Counted from the stretch's first letter, positions 31,824 through 40,779 are shown. The stretch: 64,000 nt of DNA from Elusimicrobia bacterium UBA5214 (GCA_002412545.1 DHVG01000025.1:1-64000); one strand, 5' to 3'. Translations and numbers: made by a program. Notes: generated by a model from the letters alone, not told the origin.

Positions 31824-33164
31824 CTATTCTTCAATACGGAGCATAACCGTTTTTGCACGGGTAATTGGTAAACGGTCAATTTCCTCTATTGCCTGACGAA
31901 TATTTTTTTCTTTTGCTTTATGGGTAACCATCAGAATCGGCACACCACGTGGTCGGAGTGTAGTAGGAACCTTCTGGAAACAGGAAGCAATGGAAACCTT
32001 ATTTTCCCCGAGGATACCGGAAATTTTGGAAAGGACACCCGGTCGGTCAACCGTAGTGAACCGCAGATAGTAAGCAGTTTCAATTTCTCCAATCGGGAGG
32101 AAAGATAATTTTTTTCCTTTTTGATAAGTTACATAAGGAATCTTCCCGGCAGTTTGATTATGAATATGGCGGGCTAAATAGATAATATCGCTGACTACCG
32201 CACTGGCTGCGGACATTCCTCCGGCACCTTTACCGTAAAACATTACATCACCGACTGCATCGCCTTTAATCAAAACCGCATTGTATTCATTTTCTACAGT
32301 AGCGAAAGGATGCTCTTGAGGGATAAGTGCCGGATGGACACGCACATCTATCCTTCGACTCCGCTCAGGATTGGAGGTAATTACCTCCTTGCAAATACCG
32401 AGCAGTTTGGTTTCGTAGCCAAATTCTTCAAAAGCAAATTTTATATCCTGCTGGTCAAGATGACTGATTCCCTCGGTATAGATATTTTCCAATTTTACCC
32501 ACGAACTGTAAGCAATGGAAGCAAGGATACTTAGTTTATGTGCGGCATCAATACCTTCAATATCTAATTTCGGATTTGCTTCAGCAAAACCAGCTTTCTG
32601 TGTTTCTTTCAAAGCAGTTGGAAAATCAATATTTTTTTTACTCATCCGGGTAAGAATATAATTTGTGGTCGCATTAAGGATACCTAAAATTGAATGAATC
32701 CGGTTAGCGGCTAAACCTTCGTTTAGTGCCTGGACTACCGGTATCCCGGCACCAACACTGGCTTCAAAATATACCAAAACTTTATTTTTTCCCGCAGTAG
32801 TAAAAATTTCATCCCAGTGTTTGGCTAAAAGTGCTTTATTTGCGGTAGCAATATGTTTTTTCTTTTTTATTGCTGAAAGAATAATTGTCCGTGCTGGTTC
32901 GTAGCCACCGATTAACTCAATCACAATATCAATTTTTGGGTCATTAACAATTTCTTCCCAATTTGTTGTCGTCACAATCTTCCCGCCTGCCAAAGCGAAG
33001 CGGTGGGCAGATAGATTGCGTAACCGTTTTTTATCCCGGTCACAAATTTTTTTCAAATTTAACTTTGTGCCGACTTTATTTTCCAGTAAGGATAAATTTG
33101 TCTCTAAAATTTTTACTACCCCACTGCCAACTGTGCCATAACCAACTAAACCTAAGTTAATCAT
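31824..33164 (-). CDS. hom: Homoserine dehydrogenase with ACT domain
   Basis: Reduces aspartate semialdehyde to homoserine for threonine/methionine synthesis. N-terminal GLVGYGTVGSGVV binds NAD(P), followed by ELIGGYEPA, TANKALLAKHW, the catalytic-domain GILNATTNYILT and a C-terminal ACT domain (TVDRPGVLSKISGILGE) for feedback. I start at ATG 33164, preceded by an AAAGGAA site, rather than at 33179. In-frame repeats insert SAHRFALAGGK (32982-33010) near residue 60 and VITSNPERSRRID (32349-32388) in the middle. Confidence 0.95.
   Translation of the reverse strand: MINLGLVGYGTVGSGVVKILETNLSLLENKVGTKLNLKKICDRDKKRLRNLSAHRFALAGGKIVTTTNWEEIVNDPKIDIVIELIGGYEPARTIILSAIKKKKHIATANKALLAKHWDEIFTTAGKNKVLVYFEASVGAGIPVVQALNEGLAANRIHSILGILNATTNYILTRMSKKNIDFPTALKETQKAGFAEANPKLDIEGIDAAHKLSILASIAYSSWVKLENIYTEGISHLDQQDIKFAFEEFGYETKLLGICKEVITSNPERSRRIDVRVHPALIPQEHPFATVENEYNAVLIKGDAVGDVMFYGKGAGGMSAASAVVSDIIYLARHIHNQTAGKIPYVTYQKGKKLSFLPIGEIETAYYLRFTTVDRPGVLSKISGILGENKVSIASCFQKVPTTLRPRGVPILMVTHKAKEKNIRQAIEEIDRLPITRAKTVMLRIEE
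32349..32388. repeat. NPERSRRI-type hairpin repeat in frame in hom
   Basis: ATCCTTCGACTCCGCTCAGG, a widespread bacterial repeat word, is joined to the palindrome GGAGGTAATTACCTCC (32372-32387). It encodes EVITSNPERSRRID. A related copy encodes HPERNRRIES in the macrodomain gene. Confidence 0.88.
32982..33010. repeat. Hairpin repeat in frame in hom
   Basis: CCCGCCTGCCAAAGCGAAGC then GGTGGGCAG forms a hairpin, adding SAHRFALAGGK between the nucleotide-binding domain's DRD segment and TTTNWEEIVND. Confidence 0.82.
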
Positions 33165-33171
33165 TCTTTTT

Positions 33172-33264
33172 CCTTTCACGAATATTCACGAATTAACTGC
33201 GCGAATTAGCACGAATTTTTCTATTCGTGTTTATTCGTAACTTCATTTGTGTTCATTCGCGTTT
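33172..33264. repeat. Intergenic CACGAAT/ATTCGTG repeat
   Basis: CACGAATATTCACGAATTAA and related units between hom and the aminotransferase gene, running into the aminotransferase 3' end. Confidence 0.78.
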
Positions 33265-34440
33265 TTTTAGAAATTTTTTTAGTCGTAAAAGTGCATCATG
33301 GAAACGATTATCGTGAGTGACTAATGCTATTCTTACATATCCTTCACCATAAGTGCCGAAACCTACCCCCGGACAAATGGCAATACCGGTCTTCTCAATC
33401 AAAAGTTCAGAAAATTCTAACGACCCCATATGTTTATAAGGTTCAGGTAAAGGTGCCCAGAGATAAAATGTCCCTTTGGGTTTTTCTACATTCCAGCCAA
33501 TCTTATTTAATCCAGTAACAAATTTATCTCTTCTCCTCCGATATACTTCTACAATTTCTTGGACACAGTCCTGTTTGTAACTTAAAGCTAAAACTGCGGA
33601 AAGTTGGATAAACATCGCTACCCCGTAATCAAGAAATGACTTGAATTTCTCTAACGGTGCTAAAAGGTCAGCATTACCGACAGCAAAACCAATCCGCCAA
33701 CCGGCCATATTGTAGGTTTTAGAAAAAGAATAAAATTCTATTCCTACATCTTTCGCTCCGGGGATTTGCAAAAATGCCGGGGCAACATAACCGTCAAAAG
33801 TTATTTCGCAGTAAGCGTTATCATAGACGACAAGCAAATCATATTTTTTCGCAAACTTTACTACTTCTTTAAGAAAATTTAAGTCCTCAATTACTGCCGC
33901 GGTTGGGTTATTCGGATAATTAAGAAAAAGTATTTTTGCCCGTTTCAGGACATTAGTCGGAATTTTGGTTAAATCCGGCAGATAATCATTTTCTTTAAGT
34001 AAAGGTAAATCGTAAACCTGTCCACCAGCAAGAATTGTGCTATTGAAATATACCGGATAACCGGGATTAGAGATAAGCGCAATATCACCGGGATTAAAAT
34101 AGGACATCACTAAATGTCCGACACCTTCTTTTGAACCGATTAAAGCCAGAACCTCATGCTCGGGGTCAAGTTTTATCCCAAATCGTTTCTCATACCATTC
34201 AGCGACGGTTTTACGGAATTTCGGTATCCCTTTCGCTTGCGGATAACGATGAGTGCGTGGATGTTCATTTACTGTTTCACAGAGTCGTTCTACAATATGT
34301 TTCGGTGTGGGTAAATCCGGATTACCCATCGTCAAATCAATTACATCAAGTTTTTTCTCGTAAGCAGATTTTTTGAGGATATTGATTGCACTGAAAAGAT
34401 ATGGTGGTAAACGACTGAGGTTATCTGAACAATGAACCAT
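33253..34440 (-). CDS. Class I/II aminotransferase (AlaC-like)
   Basis: PLP-dependent aminotransferase, 395 residues. The N-terminus (SRLPPYLFSAINILKKSA, IDLTMGNPDLPTPKHIV) is like alanine transaminase AlaC and LL-diaminopimelate aminotransferase-type enzymes. The PLP lysine is in SFSKTYNMAGWRIG, with NYPNNPTAAV and the late VRIALVTHDNR arginine. Placed next to hom, it may serve alanine or aspartate-family synthesis. The substrate is not certain. Confidence 0.88.
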   Translation of the reverse strand: MVHCSDNLSRLPPYLFSAINILKKSAYEKKLDVIDLTMGNPDLPTPKHIVERLCETVNEHPRTHRYPQAKGIPKFRKTVAEWYEKRFGIKLDPEHEVLALIGSKEGVGHLVMSYFNPGDIALISNPGYPVYFNSTILAGGQVYDLPLLKENDYLPDLTKIPTNVLKRAKILFLNYPNNPTAAVIEDLNFLKEVVKFAKKYDLLVVYDNAYCEITFDGYVAPAFLQIPGAKDVGIEFYSFSKTYNMAGWRIGFAVGNADLLAPLEKFKSFLDYGVAMFIQLSAVLALSYKQDCVQEIVEVYRRRRDKFVTGLNKIGWNVEKPKGTFYLWAPLPEPYKHMGSLEFSELLIEKTGIAICPGVGFGTYGEGYVRIALVTHDNRFHDALLRLKKFLKKRE

Positions 34441-34517
34441 TTAAAAAAATCCCCTCTTGGAAGAAAAATAACAATACTTCCCTTTTAAAAAAATTATTTT
34501 TCCCTTGGCAGGTTTAT

Positions 34518-34615
34518 GAAATATACGATTACAGTGATTTTGCAATCTGATTACAATGATAACATCCTTGATTATTTAATCGCTGTAATTTATCTTTAAT
34601 CGTTGTAATCATAGT
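34518..34615. repeat. Intergenic GATTACAG/TGTAATC repeat
   Basis: CGATTACAGTGATT, GATTACAATGAT, CGCTGTAATT and CGTTGTAATC units, the same family as 2312-2405. The 34441-34637 gap has no gene. Confidence 0.75.
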
Positions 34616-34637
34616 TCCTGCGGTTTTTCAGCAGAAA

Positions 34638-34913
34638 CTACTTTAGTGCTTTCTTCAAAGAAACTGCTGGCTTGAAAGAAATTCTTTTCCCAGCAGGAAT
34701 AGTTAATGACTCGCCGGTTTTTGGATTACGTCCTTTCCGTTCTTTTCTTTCTTTTGCTTTAAAAACACCTACTCCGGCAAGAGCAAATTTGCCTTTTGTC
34801 TGTAATTCGCTACGAACTGCTGCAACTAATGTCTTTAAAGCACGACCGATTGCTGCACGGTTTTTGATTTTTGCTTCAGCAGCGATTTTTTCTACTAATT
34901 CATTTTGCCGCAT
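34638..34913 (-). CDS. hup: HU family DNA-binding protein
   Basis: Histone-like nucleoid protein, 91 residues, binding DNA as a dimer without strict sequence preference. The N-terminal helices (NELVEKIAAEAKIKNRAAIG) are followed by the beta-arm GVGVFKAKERKERKGRNPKT with the conserved RNPxTG. It has its own promoter and a perfect Shine-Dalgarno site (AAAGGAGGTGA) on the minus strand. Confidence 0.96.
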   Translation of the reverse strand: MRQNELVEKIAAEAKIKNRAAIGRALKTLVAAVRSELQTKGKFALAGVGVFKAKERKERKGRNPKTGESLTIPAGKRISFKPAVSLKKALK

Positions 34914-34938
34914 CTTTTGTCACCTCCTTTTTTTGACT

Positions 34939-34968
34939 ATTATATTCTATTTCCTTTTTTTAAGTCAA
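34939..34968 (-). promoter_or_regulatory. Promoter of the HU gene
   Basis: On the minus strand TTGACT (34963-34968) and TATAAT (34939-34944) are 18 bases apart, followed by the AAAGGAGGTGA ribosome site and ATG. Unlike the other strong promoters here it leaves a normal leader. Confidence 0.8.
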
Positions 34969-34971
34969 GAA

Positions 34972-36432
34972 TTAATGTAAAATTATTTGATATTCATCGT
35001 GTTTTAAAGAATAGTCGCTAATTAATTCAATCTCTCCCCCAACAATATTTTTCAATTCTTCTCGATGAGCTTGTAAATATTTTACTAGGTCAGGATGTAC
35101 GCGCAGACGAAGTTTACTACCGATAAAAGTATTTTTAAATTCATTGAGTTCCTTTTTTATTCTTAAATAAAGTGTTTCCTGTGAGATAATTCTTCCTGAA
35201 CCGAAACATTCCGAACATTCTTCAGTAAGTAAATTCAAGGTCGATTCGCGTTTTCTTTCCCGGGTTAATTCAATAAGACCAAAACGATTAAAAGGTAAAA
35301 CCTCAATTTTTGCTTTATCGTTTTTCAGTGCTTCAACTAAAGTCTGATAAACTTTATGGCGATTACCTCCTTTTCTTAAACTAATAAAATCAATTACAAT
35401 TATTCCACCGATATTGCGTAACCGTATTTCCCGGGCAATTTCTTTTGCTGCCTCTAAGTTCGTCTGGAAAGCAGTGTCCTCCATTGAATTCACTCCTCCA
35501 GGGAGGTCTTTCCCAGCAAATTTGCCAGTATTCACATCAATTGCACAGAGAGATTCGGTTTCCTGAATAATCAGGTATCCACCGGAAGAAAGTCTTACTT
35601 TAGGTTGATAGAGTCGTTTAATTTCTTCTTCTAATTTATAAGCCGTAAAAATTGGTGTTTTTGCTGAATAGTACTGCACCCGTGATTTAAGTTGCGGAGA
35701 GATGATTTGGACATAATTAAGTAAATCTTTATAAAAAGGCAACGAATCAATCAGCACCACTGCCACTTCTTCCGAAAATAAATCACGCAAAACTTGATAA
35801 ACTAAACCTACTTCTTCGTGTAATAATAAAGGAGCATTCGTTCCTTTCCTTTTTATTTGGATATCGTCCCAAAGATGTTTAAGATACTCGGAATCAGTTA
35901 ACAAACTGTCTTTTTCTGCACCTTCTGCTTCAGTACGAATGATTAAACCACCATTAAGAAGAGGTAATTCCTGGACAATTTTTTTTAACCGCTCTCGTTC
36001 TTTTTTTTCTCTTATCTGCCGGGAAAGAAATATTTTTTTTCGTTCCAAAGGCATATAAACAAGATATCTACCCGGGAGCGAAATCCGCTCACTTACTTTT
36101 GCTCCTTTTGTGCTAATCGGTTCTTTCACTACCTGGACGATTACTTCTTGTCCTTTTTTCAACCGTTCTTGAATTGTGCGTTTCCCGTCAACCGGTAGGG
36201 TTTCATCTAACGGTAAATATGCATTTTTTTTCAAGCCAATGTCCACAAATGCTGACTGCAGATTGGGAACAATATTTACCACTTTACCAAGATAAACATT
36301 ACCGATGATTTTCTTTAAACCACCTTCGCTGATTGAAGAACGGTCAATAAAAAATTCGACCATTTTCCCATCTTCAAGGAGAACAATTCTTGTTTCTTCC
36401 TGAGTGTGATTAATAAGAATCTCTTTTTTCAT
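34972..36432 (-). CDS. rng: Ribonuclease E/G family endonuclease
   Basis: Single-strand RNA endonuclease of mRNA decay and rRNA maturation. It contains the N-terminal S1 domain (GNVYLGKVVNIVPNLQSAFVD), the catalytic DNase I-like domain with both acidic residues (CAIDVNTGKFAG and IIVIDFISL) and the zinc-link CSECFGSGR (CxxC). At 486 residues it lacks the long C-terminal scaffold of RNase E and is closer to RNase G. Confidence 0.95.
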   Translation of the reverse strand: MKKEILINHTQEETRIVLLEDGKMVEFFIDRSSISEGGLKKIIGNVYLGKVVNIVPNLQSAFVDIGLKKNAYLPLDETLPVDGKRTIQERLKKGQEVIVQVVKEPISTKGAKVSERISLPGRYLVYMPLERKKIFLSRQIREKKERERLKKIVQELPLLNGGLIIRTEAEGAEKDSLLTDSEYLKHLWDDIQIKRKGTNAPLLLHEEVGLVYQVLRDLFSEEVAVVLIDSLPFYKDLLNYVQIISPQLKSRVQYYSAKTPIFTAYKLEEEIKRLYQPKVRLSSGGYLIIQETESLCAIDVNTGKFAGKDLPGGVNSMEDTAFQTNLEAAKEIAREIRLRNIGGIIVIDFISLRKGGNRHKVYQTLVEALKNDKAKIEVLPFNRFGLIELTRERKRESTLNLLTEECSECFGSGRIISQETLYLRIKKELNEFKNTFIGSKLRLRVHPDLVKYLQAHREELKNIVGGEIELISDYSLKHDEYQIILH

Positions 36433-36605
36433 AAACGCAGATTACGCAGACGCCGTGCTGACCCCGGTGGACATCGGGGGAAGCATCTCGCGGATTGCCG
36501 CAGACATCCTTTCTAAATCCTCTCCCTTGATGGGAGAGGACAAAAGTGAGGGTGAAATGAATACAGATATTCGGTCTGAATCCGAATAAACCCCGTTAGA
36601 AAATT
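36433..36605. repeat. Composite intergenic repeat upstream of rng
   Basis: GCAGATTACGCAGACG and similar words, the hairpin CCCCGGTGGACATCGGGG (about 36461-36479), a CTCTCCCTTGATGGGAGAG hairpin (36520-36538) and an AGATATTCGGTCTGAATCCG tract follow one another. No gene. Confidence 0.78.
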
Positions 36606-36614
36606 CTGTCCTTT

Positions 36615-37256
36615 CTAAATGGGGTAAATCTGTCTGAATCGTAACTGAAATTTTTTATAAATTAAAGTCGCAAAAATTATTTTTACCAAATCACCAGGGA
36701 TAAAGGGTAAAACACCAAGTAATATTGCTTTTTTTATTGAGCAATGAAGAACCACTGCTAACCAACTTGCACCAAGTAAAAGAAGTAGCAAATCAGCGAT
36801 TAGAAAGATCGAAAACAAATCTCGGAATCTTGTTTTATTTTTATCCGCCAGTCCCGAAGGGACTCCGAACCCCAGTGTCACCTTGGGGCTTCGGAACCAG
36901 CCAACTATCCAACTAGCCAATATAAATCCTAAAAGATATCCACCAGTTGGACCAAATAAAGCTTTAAACCCAAAAGTTCCACCCGCAAAAAAAGGTAAAC
37001 CTAATCCCCCAATAACCCAATAACCTAATTGACTTAATGCGCCTAATCTTCCGCCTAAAACTGCACCGCTTAGAAGAACAAAAAATGTCTGCAAAGTGAG
37101 CGGCACTGGTGTAAACGGTAAGCGTATCCAGACATACGCTCCAAGGGCAGTAAAAATAATGAAACTACCTACACCGATAACTTTCACTAACCATTTACTA
37201 CTTACCACCTCTCTACCGCCAATTTCTTTTGCTTCTTCCCAAACTCTCGTAGCCAT
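36615..37256 (-). CDS. bioY: Biotin transporter BioY (ECF S component)
   Basis: Integral membrane substrate-binding subunit for biotin uptake, acting alone or with an ECF module. Core motifs include LPFTPVPLTLQTFFVLLSGAVLGGRLGALSQ and GLPFFAGGTFGFKALFGPTGGYLLGF, the BioY signature. An in-frame hairpin repeat (36848-36898) adds about 17 residues (RSPKVTLGFGVPSGLAD) in a loop before FSIFLIADLLLLLLGASW. The biotin dependence of this strain is inferred from an importer with no bio synthesis genes nearby. Confidence 0.94.
   Translation of the reverse strand: MATRVWEEAKEIGGREVVSSKWLVKVIGVGSFIIFTALGAYVWIRLPFTPVPLTLQTFFVLLSGAVLGGRLGALSQLGYWVIGGLGLPFFAGGTFGFKALFGPTGGYLLGFILASWIVGWFRSPKVTLGFGVPSGLADKNKTRFRDLFSIFLIADLLLLLLGASWLAVVLHCSIKKAILLGVLPFIPGDLVKIIFATLIYKKFQLRFRQIYPI
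36848..36898. repeat. Double hairpin repeat in frame in bioY
   Basis: CAGTCCCGAAGGGACT and CGAACCCCAGTGTCACC...TTGGGGCTTCGG are two adjacent hairpins. The CCCC(A/G)xTGT...GGGG core resembles those at 36461 and 40905. Confidence 0.82.
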
Positions 37257-37269
37257 TTTTGTCCTCCCC

Positions 37270-37335
37270 CTTAACTACCAAGTTGTAATCGCTGATTTTA
37301 TATCAGCGCCAATTAAAATTGGCGACTACACAAAT
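37270..37335. repeat. Two tandem hairpins upstream of bioY
   Basis: In the bioY leader, CGCTGATTTTATATCAGCG (37289-37307) is followed at once by GCCAATTAAAATTGGC, flanked by TGTAATC and GACTACA. This looks like the hairpin-repeat class; I see no biotin-operon BirA palindrome. A GGGGGAGG ribosome site precedes bioY. Confidence 0.75.
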
Positions 37336-37353
37336 TTTGTATACCATTTTAAC

Positions 37354-38901
37354 TTAACAGGATCTTAATTTCTCTTCCAAGATTTTATTTACCAGTTGCG
37401 GGTTAGCGCGACCTTGCGTTTTTTTCATCACTGCACCGACCAAAGCACCGAGAGCACGCTCTTTCCCGGCTTTATATTCTCTCACTATCGTTTCGTTCTC
37501 TCTTAATACTCCTTCAATAATTTTAGCAATTTCTTTCTCGTCAGTAAGTTGCACTAAACCTTTTTCTTGGACAATTTTTTCGGCTTTCTTACCCGTATTA
37601 TACATTTCTTCAAAAACAGTTTTCGCAATTTTTCCGGAAATTGTCCCCTCTTGAATCAGTTTTATTAAACCAGCCAAATCTTCCGGTTTAATCGGTGAAT
37701 CAATAATTGCTTTTTTTTCCGCATTCAATTTACCAAGAAGTTCAGTCGTTATCCAATTTGCAATGGTTTTCGCCACTATCTGTAATTTAAAACCTGTAAC
37801 CTGTAACTTTTTTACGGTGTCTTCGTAATAATCAGCAAGTTTTTTTTCCGCAGTTACTACGCCCGCATCATATTCGGAAAGTTGATATTCCTTAATAAAT
37901 CGTTCTTTACGTTGAGCAGGTAATTCCGGTAAATTTTTCTTAATTTCGGCAACAAAATTTTCTTCCCGAAGGTCATGATCTATCGACAAAATTAAAGGCA
38001 CTAAATCCGGTTCCGGGAAATAACGATAATCGTGGGCATATTCTTTACTGCGCATTGATTGCGTAATTCCTCTATCCGCATCCCAGAGTCGTGTCTCCTG
38101 AACAATCTTTCCTCCCGATTCCAATACTTCAATCTGGCGATTTATTTCATAACTCAATGCCTCTTTTAATGCTTTGAATGAGTTCATGTTCTTGATTTCG
38201 GTTTTTACTCCTAACTTTTTCCCCGAGCCTGCAACCTTTCGCTCAAGCTCAAGGTTGGAAGGCTCGGCTACTACCGAAACATTCCCATCACATCTTAAAC
38301 TTCCTTTCTCCATATCACAGTCCGAAACATCAAGATATTGCAAATTCATTTTTAGTGTTTGTAAATAAAAATATGCTTCTTCCGGTGAATTTATTTCCGG
38401 TGCGGAAACAATCTCTAAAAGCGGGATGCCAGTGCGATTAAAATCAACCAAAGAATAATCTAATTCCTGTGAACCGACAGCGTGCAGTAATTTCCCCGCA
38501 TCTTCTTCCAAATGTACCCGCTGAATACCAATGCGTTTTTTCCGCGGAATCCGCGAAATTTCTGCGTTCTCTGCGTTTAGAATTTCTAAGTATCCGTCTT
38601 CCGCAAGTGGCATTTCGTATTGTGAAATTTGATAATTTTTTGGTAAATCGGGATAAAAATAATTTTTCCGGGCAAAAATTGACTGTTGAGCAGTTTTACA
38701 ATTTAGAGCAATTGCAGTGCGGATTGCATATTCAACTGCTTTTTTGTTTAAAACCGGCAAAACACCCGGTTGCCCGGTGCATACCGGACAGATATTGCTG
38801 TTCGCCGGCAGACCAAACTCGGTTGAACAAGCACAAAATAGTTTTGATTTTGTTTTTAACTGGCAATGTACTTCTAAACCAATAACTGGTTGATAGTTCA
38901 T
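37354..38901 (-). CDS. gatB: Asp/Glu-tRNA amidotransferase subunit B
   Basis: Kinase/transferase subunit of GatCAB, which converts mischarged Glu-tRNA(Gln) and Asp-tRNA(Asn). It opens with the typical PVIGLEVHCQLKTKSKLFCAC and contains the zinc-site CPVCTGQPGVLP, the LEEDAGK motif and YRYFPEPDLVP, with a C-terminal YqeY-like domain. At 515 residues it is longer than the usual 475-480, explained by three in-frame repeats: NAENAEISRIPRK (38541-38582), EPSNLELERKVAGSG (38225-38267) and KLQVTGFKLQI (37778-37809). gatA is immediately upstream in the operon. Confidence 0.95.
   Translation of the reverse strand: MNYQPVIGLEVHCQLKTKSKLFCACSTEFGLPANSNICPVCTGQPGVLPVLNKKAVEYAIRTAIALNCKTAQQSIFARKNYFYPDLPKNYQISQYEMPLAEDGYLEILNAENAEISRIPRKKRIGIQRVHLEEDAGKLLHAVGSQELDYSLVDFNRTGIPLLEIVSAPEINSPEEAYFYLQTLKMNLQYLDVSDCDMEKGSLRCDGNVSVVAEPSNLELERKVAGSGKKLGVKTEIKNMNSFKALKEALSYEINRQIEVLESGGKIVQETRLWDADRGITQSMRSKEYAHDYRYFPEPDLVPLILSIDHDLREENFVAEIKKNLPELPAQRKERFIKEYQLSEYDAGVVTAEKKLADYYEDTVKKLQVTGFKLQIVAKTIANWITTELLGKLNAEKKAIIDSPIKPEDLAGLIKLIQEGTISGKIAKTVFEEMYNTGKKAEKIVQEKGLVQLTDEKEIAKIIEGVLRENETIVREYKAGKERALGALVGAVMKKTQGRANPQLVNKILEEKLRSC
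37778..37809. repeat. GTAACCTGTAAC tandem in frame in gatB
   Basis: ATCTGTAATTTAAAACCTGT then AACCTGTAAC encodes KLQVTGFKLQI. Confidence 0.82.
38225..38267. repeat. Hairpin repeat in frame in gatB
   Basis: GAGCCTGCAACCTTTCGCTC and AAGCTCAAGGTTGGAAGGCT pair as an interrupted hairpin. It encodes EPSNLELERKVAGSG inside the segment VSVxxxGxxLGVKTEIKN. Confidence 0.85.
38541..38582. repeat. CTGCGTTCTCTGCG repeat in frame in gatB
   Basis: TCCGCGGAATCCGCG is a small palindrome, joined to TTTCTGCGTTCTCTGCGTTT. It encodes NAENAEISRIPRK between DGYLEI and the KRIGIQRVHLEED motif. Confidence 0.85.
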
Positions 38902-38902
38902 T

Positions 38903-40387
38903 CTATTTGTCGTTATCCGTTATCCGTTTTCCGTTCATTGTTTGTTCGTAAGCATAGGCGACTTTCAAGACCGTTTCCTCAGTGAAAGGTTTACCGAGTA
39001 TTTGTAAACCAATCGGGAGATGAATACCTCCTCCTGTATATCCGCAAGGTATACTTATCCCCGGAATACCGGCAAGATTTGCCGAAATCGTAAAAATATC
39101 CGAAAGATACATCTTCAACGGGTCATCAAGTTTTTCACCGAGTTTAAATGCGGGTGTCGGTGCGGTCGGGGTTAAGATTACTTCTACTTTTTTGAACGCT
39201 TCATCGAAATCTTTTTTGATTAATGTGCGCACTTTTAATGCTTTTAAGTAATAAGCGTCATAGTAACCCGCACTGAGCGCATAGGTCCCAAGCATAATTC
39301 TTCTCTTTACTTCCACACCAAATCCTTCTCCTCTTGTCCTTTCATATACTTCCTCTAACGTTGAACGTTGAACGTTGAACGTTGAACGATATCCGTATCT
39401 TACCCCATCATAACGGGCAAGATTTGCACTTGCTTCCGAAGGAGCAATTAGGTAATAGGTTGCTACTGCGTATTCAGTATGCGGTAAAGAAATTTCAATA
39501 ATTTCCGCACCTAATTCTGCTAAAACTTTTGCTGCTTCTTTAACCGCTTTTTCTACTTCCGGTTCAATACCTTCAATAAAATATTCTTTCGGTAACCCAA
39601 CCTTTATCCCTTGTAACCCCTTTAACCCTTGTAACCCTTGAGAAAAATCCGGCACCGGTAAATTTATACTTGTAGAATCTTTTTCATCATAACCGGAAAT
39701 AATTTTTAAAAGTAAAGCACAATCATAAACATCCCGCGCTAAAGGACCAATCTGGTCAAGTGATGAAGCAAAAGCAACTAAACCATAACGGGAAACTCTC
39801 CCATAAGTAGGTTTCAGACCAACGATACCACAACAACTTGCCGGTTGACGAATTGAACCACCAGTATCCGAACCTAAAGCAAAAGGTATTTCTTTTGCCG
39901 CTACTGCTGACGCTGAACCACCGGAAGAACCACCGGGTATATATTCCAAATTCTGTGGGTTACGAGTCAGACCAAAATAAGATGTCTCGGTTGAAGAACC
40001 CATCGCAAACTCGTCCATATTTGTTTTTCCAACAAATATTGCATCCGCTTTTCTCAATTTTTCAATCACGGTCGCATCGTAAGGAGCAAAATAATTTTCC
40101 AAAATTTTTGACCCGCAGGTTGTCCTTATCCTTTGAATACAAAGATTATCCTTAATTGCGATAGGTATACCGGCAAGTTCACCGACTGGTTCATTTTTTC
40201 TAATTTTTTCATCAACTATTTTCGCTTGTTTGATTGCTTCTTCTTTAGTTAAAGTAATGAAGGAATGTATCTTCTTTTCAATTTCTTCAATTCTTTTATA
40301 AAAAGCGTTCACCACTTCTTCAGAAGAAATTTCTTTTTTCTTAATTTTTTCGCCTAATTCTTTTGCCGAAAGTTCGTAAATTCCCAT
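38903..40387 (-). CDS. gatA: Asp/Glu-tRNA amidotransferase subunit A
   Basis: Glutaminase subunit of GatCAB, an amidase-signature enzyme. The Ser-cisSer-Lys triad is intact and numbered as in Staphylococcus: K79 (AIKDN), S154 (GGSSGGSAS) and S178 (GSDTGGSIRQPAS). Two in-frame tandem repeats enlarge surface loops: QGLQGLKGLQG (39607-39641) and STFNVQRSTL (39358-39388). gatC, the third subunit, is encoded about 2 kb upstream with galT between. The gatB start follows within two bases. Confidence 0.96.
   Translation of the reverse strand: MGIYELSAKELGEKIKKKEISSEEVVNAFYKRIEEIEKKIHSFITLTKEEAIKQAKIVDEKIRKNEPVGELAGIPIAIKDNLCIQRIRTTCGSKILENYFAPYDATVIEKLRKADAIFVGKTNMDEFAMGSSTETSYFGLTRNPQNLEYIPGGSSGGSASAVAAKEIPFALGSDTGGSIRQPASCCGIVGLKPTYGRVSRYGLVAFASSLDQIGPLARDVYDCALLLKIISGYDEKDSTSINLPVPDFSQGLQGLKGLQGIKVGLPKEYFIEGIEPEVEKAVKEAAKVLAELGAEIIEISLPHTEYAVATYYLIAPSEASANLARYDGVRYGYRSTFNVQRSTLEEVYERTRGEGFGVEVKRRIMLGTYALSAGYYDAYYLKALKVRTLIKKDFDEAFKKVEVILTPTAPTPAFKLGEKLDDPLKMYLSDIFTISANLAGIPGISIPCGYTGGGIHLPIGLQILGKPFTEETVLKVAYAYEQTMNGKRITDNDK
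39358..39388. repeat. CGTTGAA heptamer tandem in frame in gatA
   Basis: Four perfect copies of the 7-base unit (ACGTTGA). It encodes STFNVQRST. Because the unit is not a multiple of three, loss of one copy would break gatA. Confidence 0.9.
39607..39641. repeat. CCCTTGTAA tandem in frame in gatA
   Basis: TCCCTTGTAACCCCTTTAAC and CCTTGTAACCCTTGA are imperfect 8-9 base units encoding QGLQGLKGLQG. Confidence 0.85.
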
Positions 40388-40407
40388 ACTTTTCTATTTT
40401 CTTGCCC

Positions 40408-40779
40408 TCAAGGCAGAGGAGAAATAATTATCTCTTCACCAGATTTAACTTTTTTCAATTCTTTAGGGTTACCTAAAATTTTACCGACTAAATTCACTGC
40501 ACTTGCCGGACGAATCTCTTTATCAGTAGAAACCGGTGTCTTGCCAAAAAAAATACAGAAACAGTTCCCCTCAGGCCAGTAAGCAATATCTCCTTCCTTG
40601 ACCACTTCTACCCCGTTTTCCAAAGAAGCAACAACCGGTATAGGAAAATATATTTCTTCACCCCAAGTGTTCACTTTACTTTCCATCGGCAACTTTTCCC
40701 AAATAAGTCTTGCGGTCTTCGTCTCATTCAACTCCGCCTCCATTTCTACCTTTTCCGTCCTGATTTTTATTTTCTTCAT
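40408..40779 (-). CDS. Cyclophilin-like fold protein
   Basis: Small protein of 123 residues resembling the TM1367/DUF369-type cyclophilin-like family. The segments NETKTARLIWEKLP, NTWGEEIYFPIPV, GDIAYWPEGNCFCIFFGKTP and ASAVNLVGKI match its barrel pattern. Its role is unknown, and prolyl isomerase activity has not been established for this branch. It lies 20 bases upstream of gatA, so it is probably cotranscribed. Confidence 0.82.
   Translation of the reverse strand: MKKIKIRTEKVEMEAELNETKTARLIWEKLPMESKVNTWGEEIYFPIPVVASLENGVEVVKEGDIAYWPEGNCFCIFFGKTPVSTDKEIRPASAVNLVGKILGNPKELKKVKSGEEIIISPLP

Noticed and set aside
37270..37335. Riboswitch or BirA operator before bioY
   Set aside because: The two hairpins match the intergenic hairpin style seen elsewhere, and no known aptamer pattern or BirA palindrome is visible.
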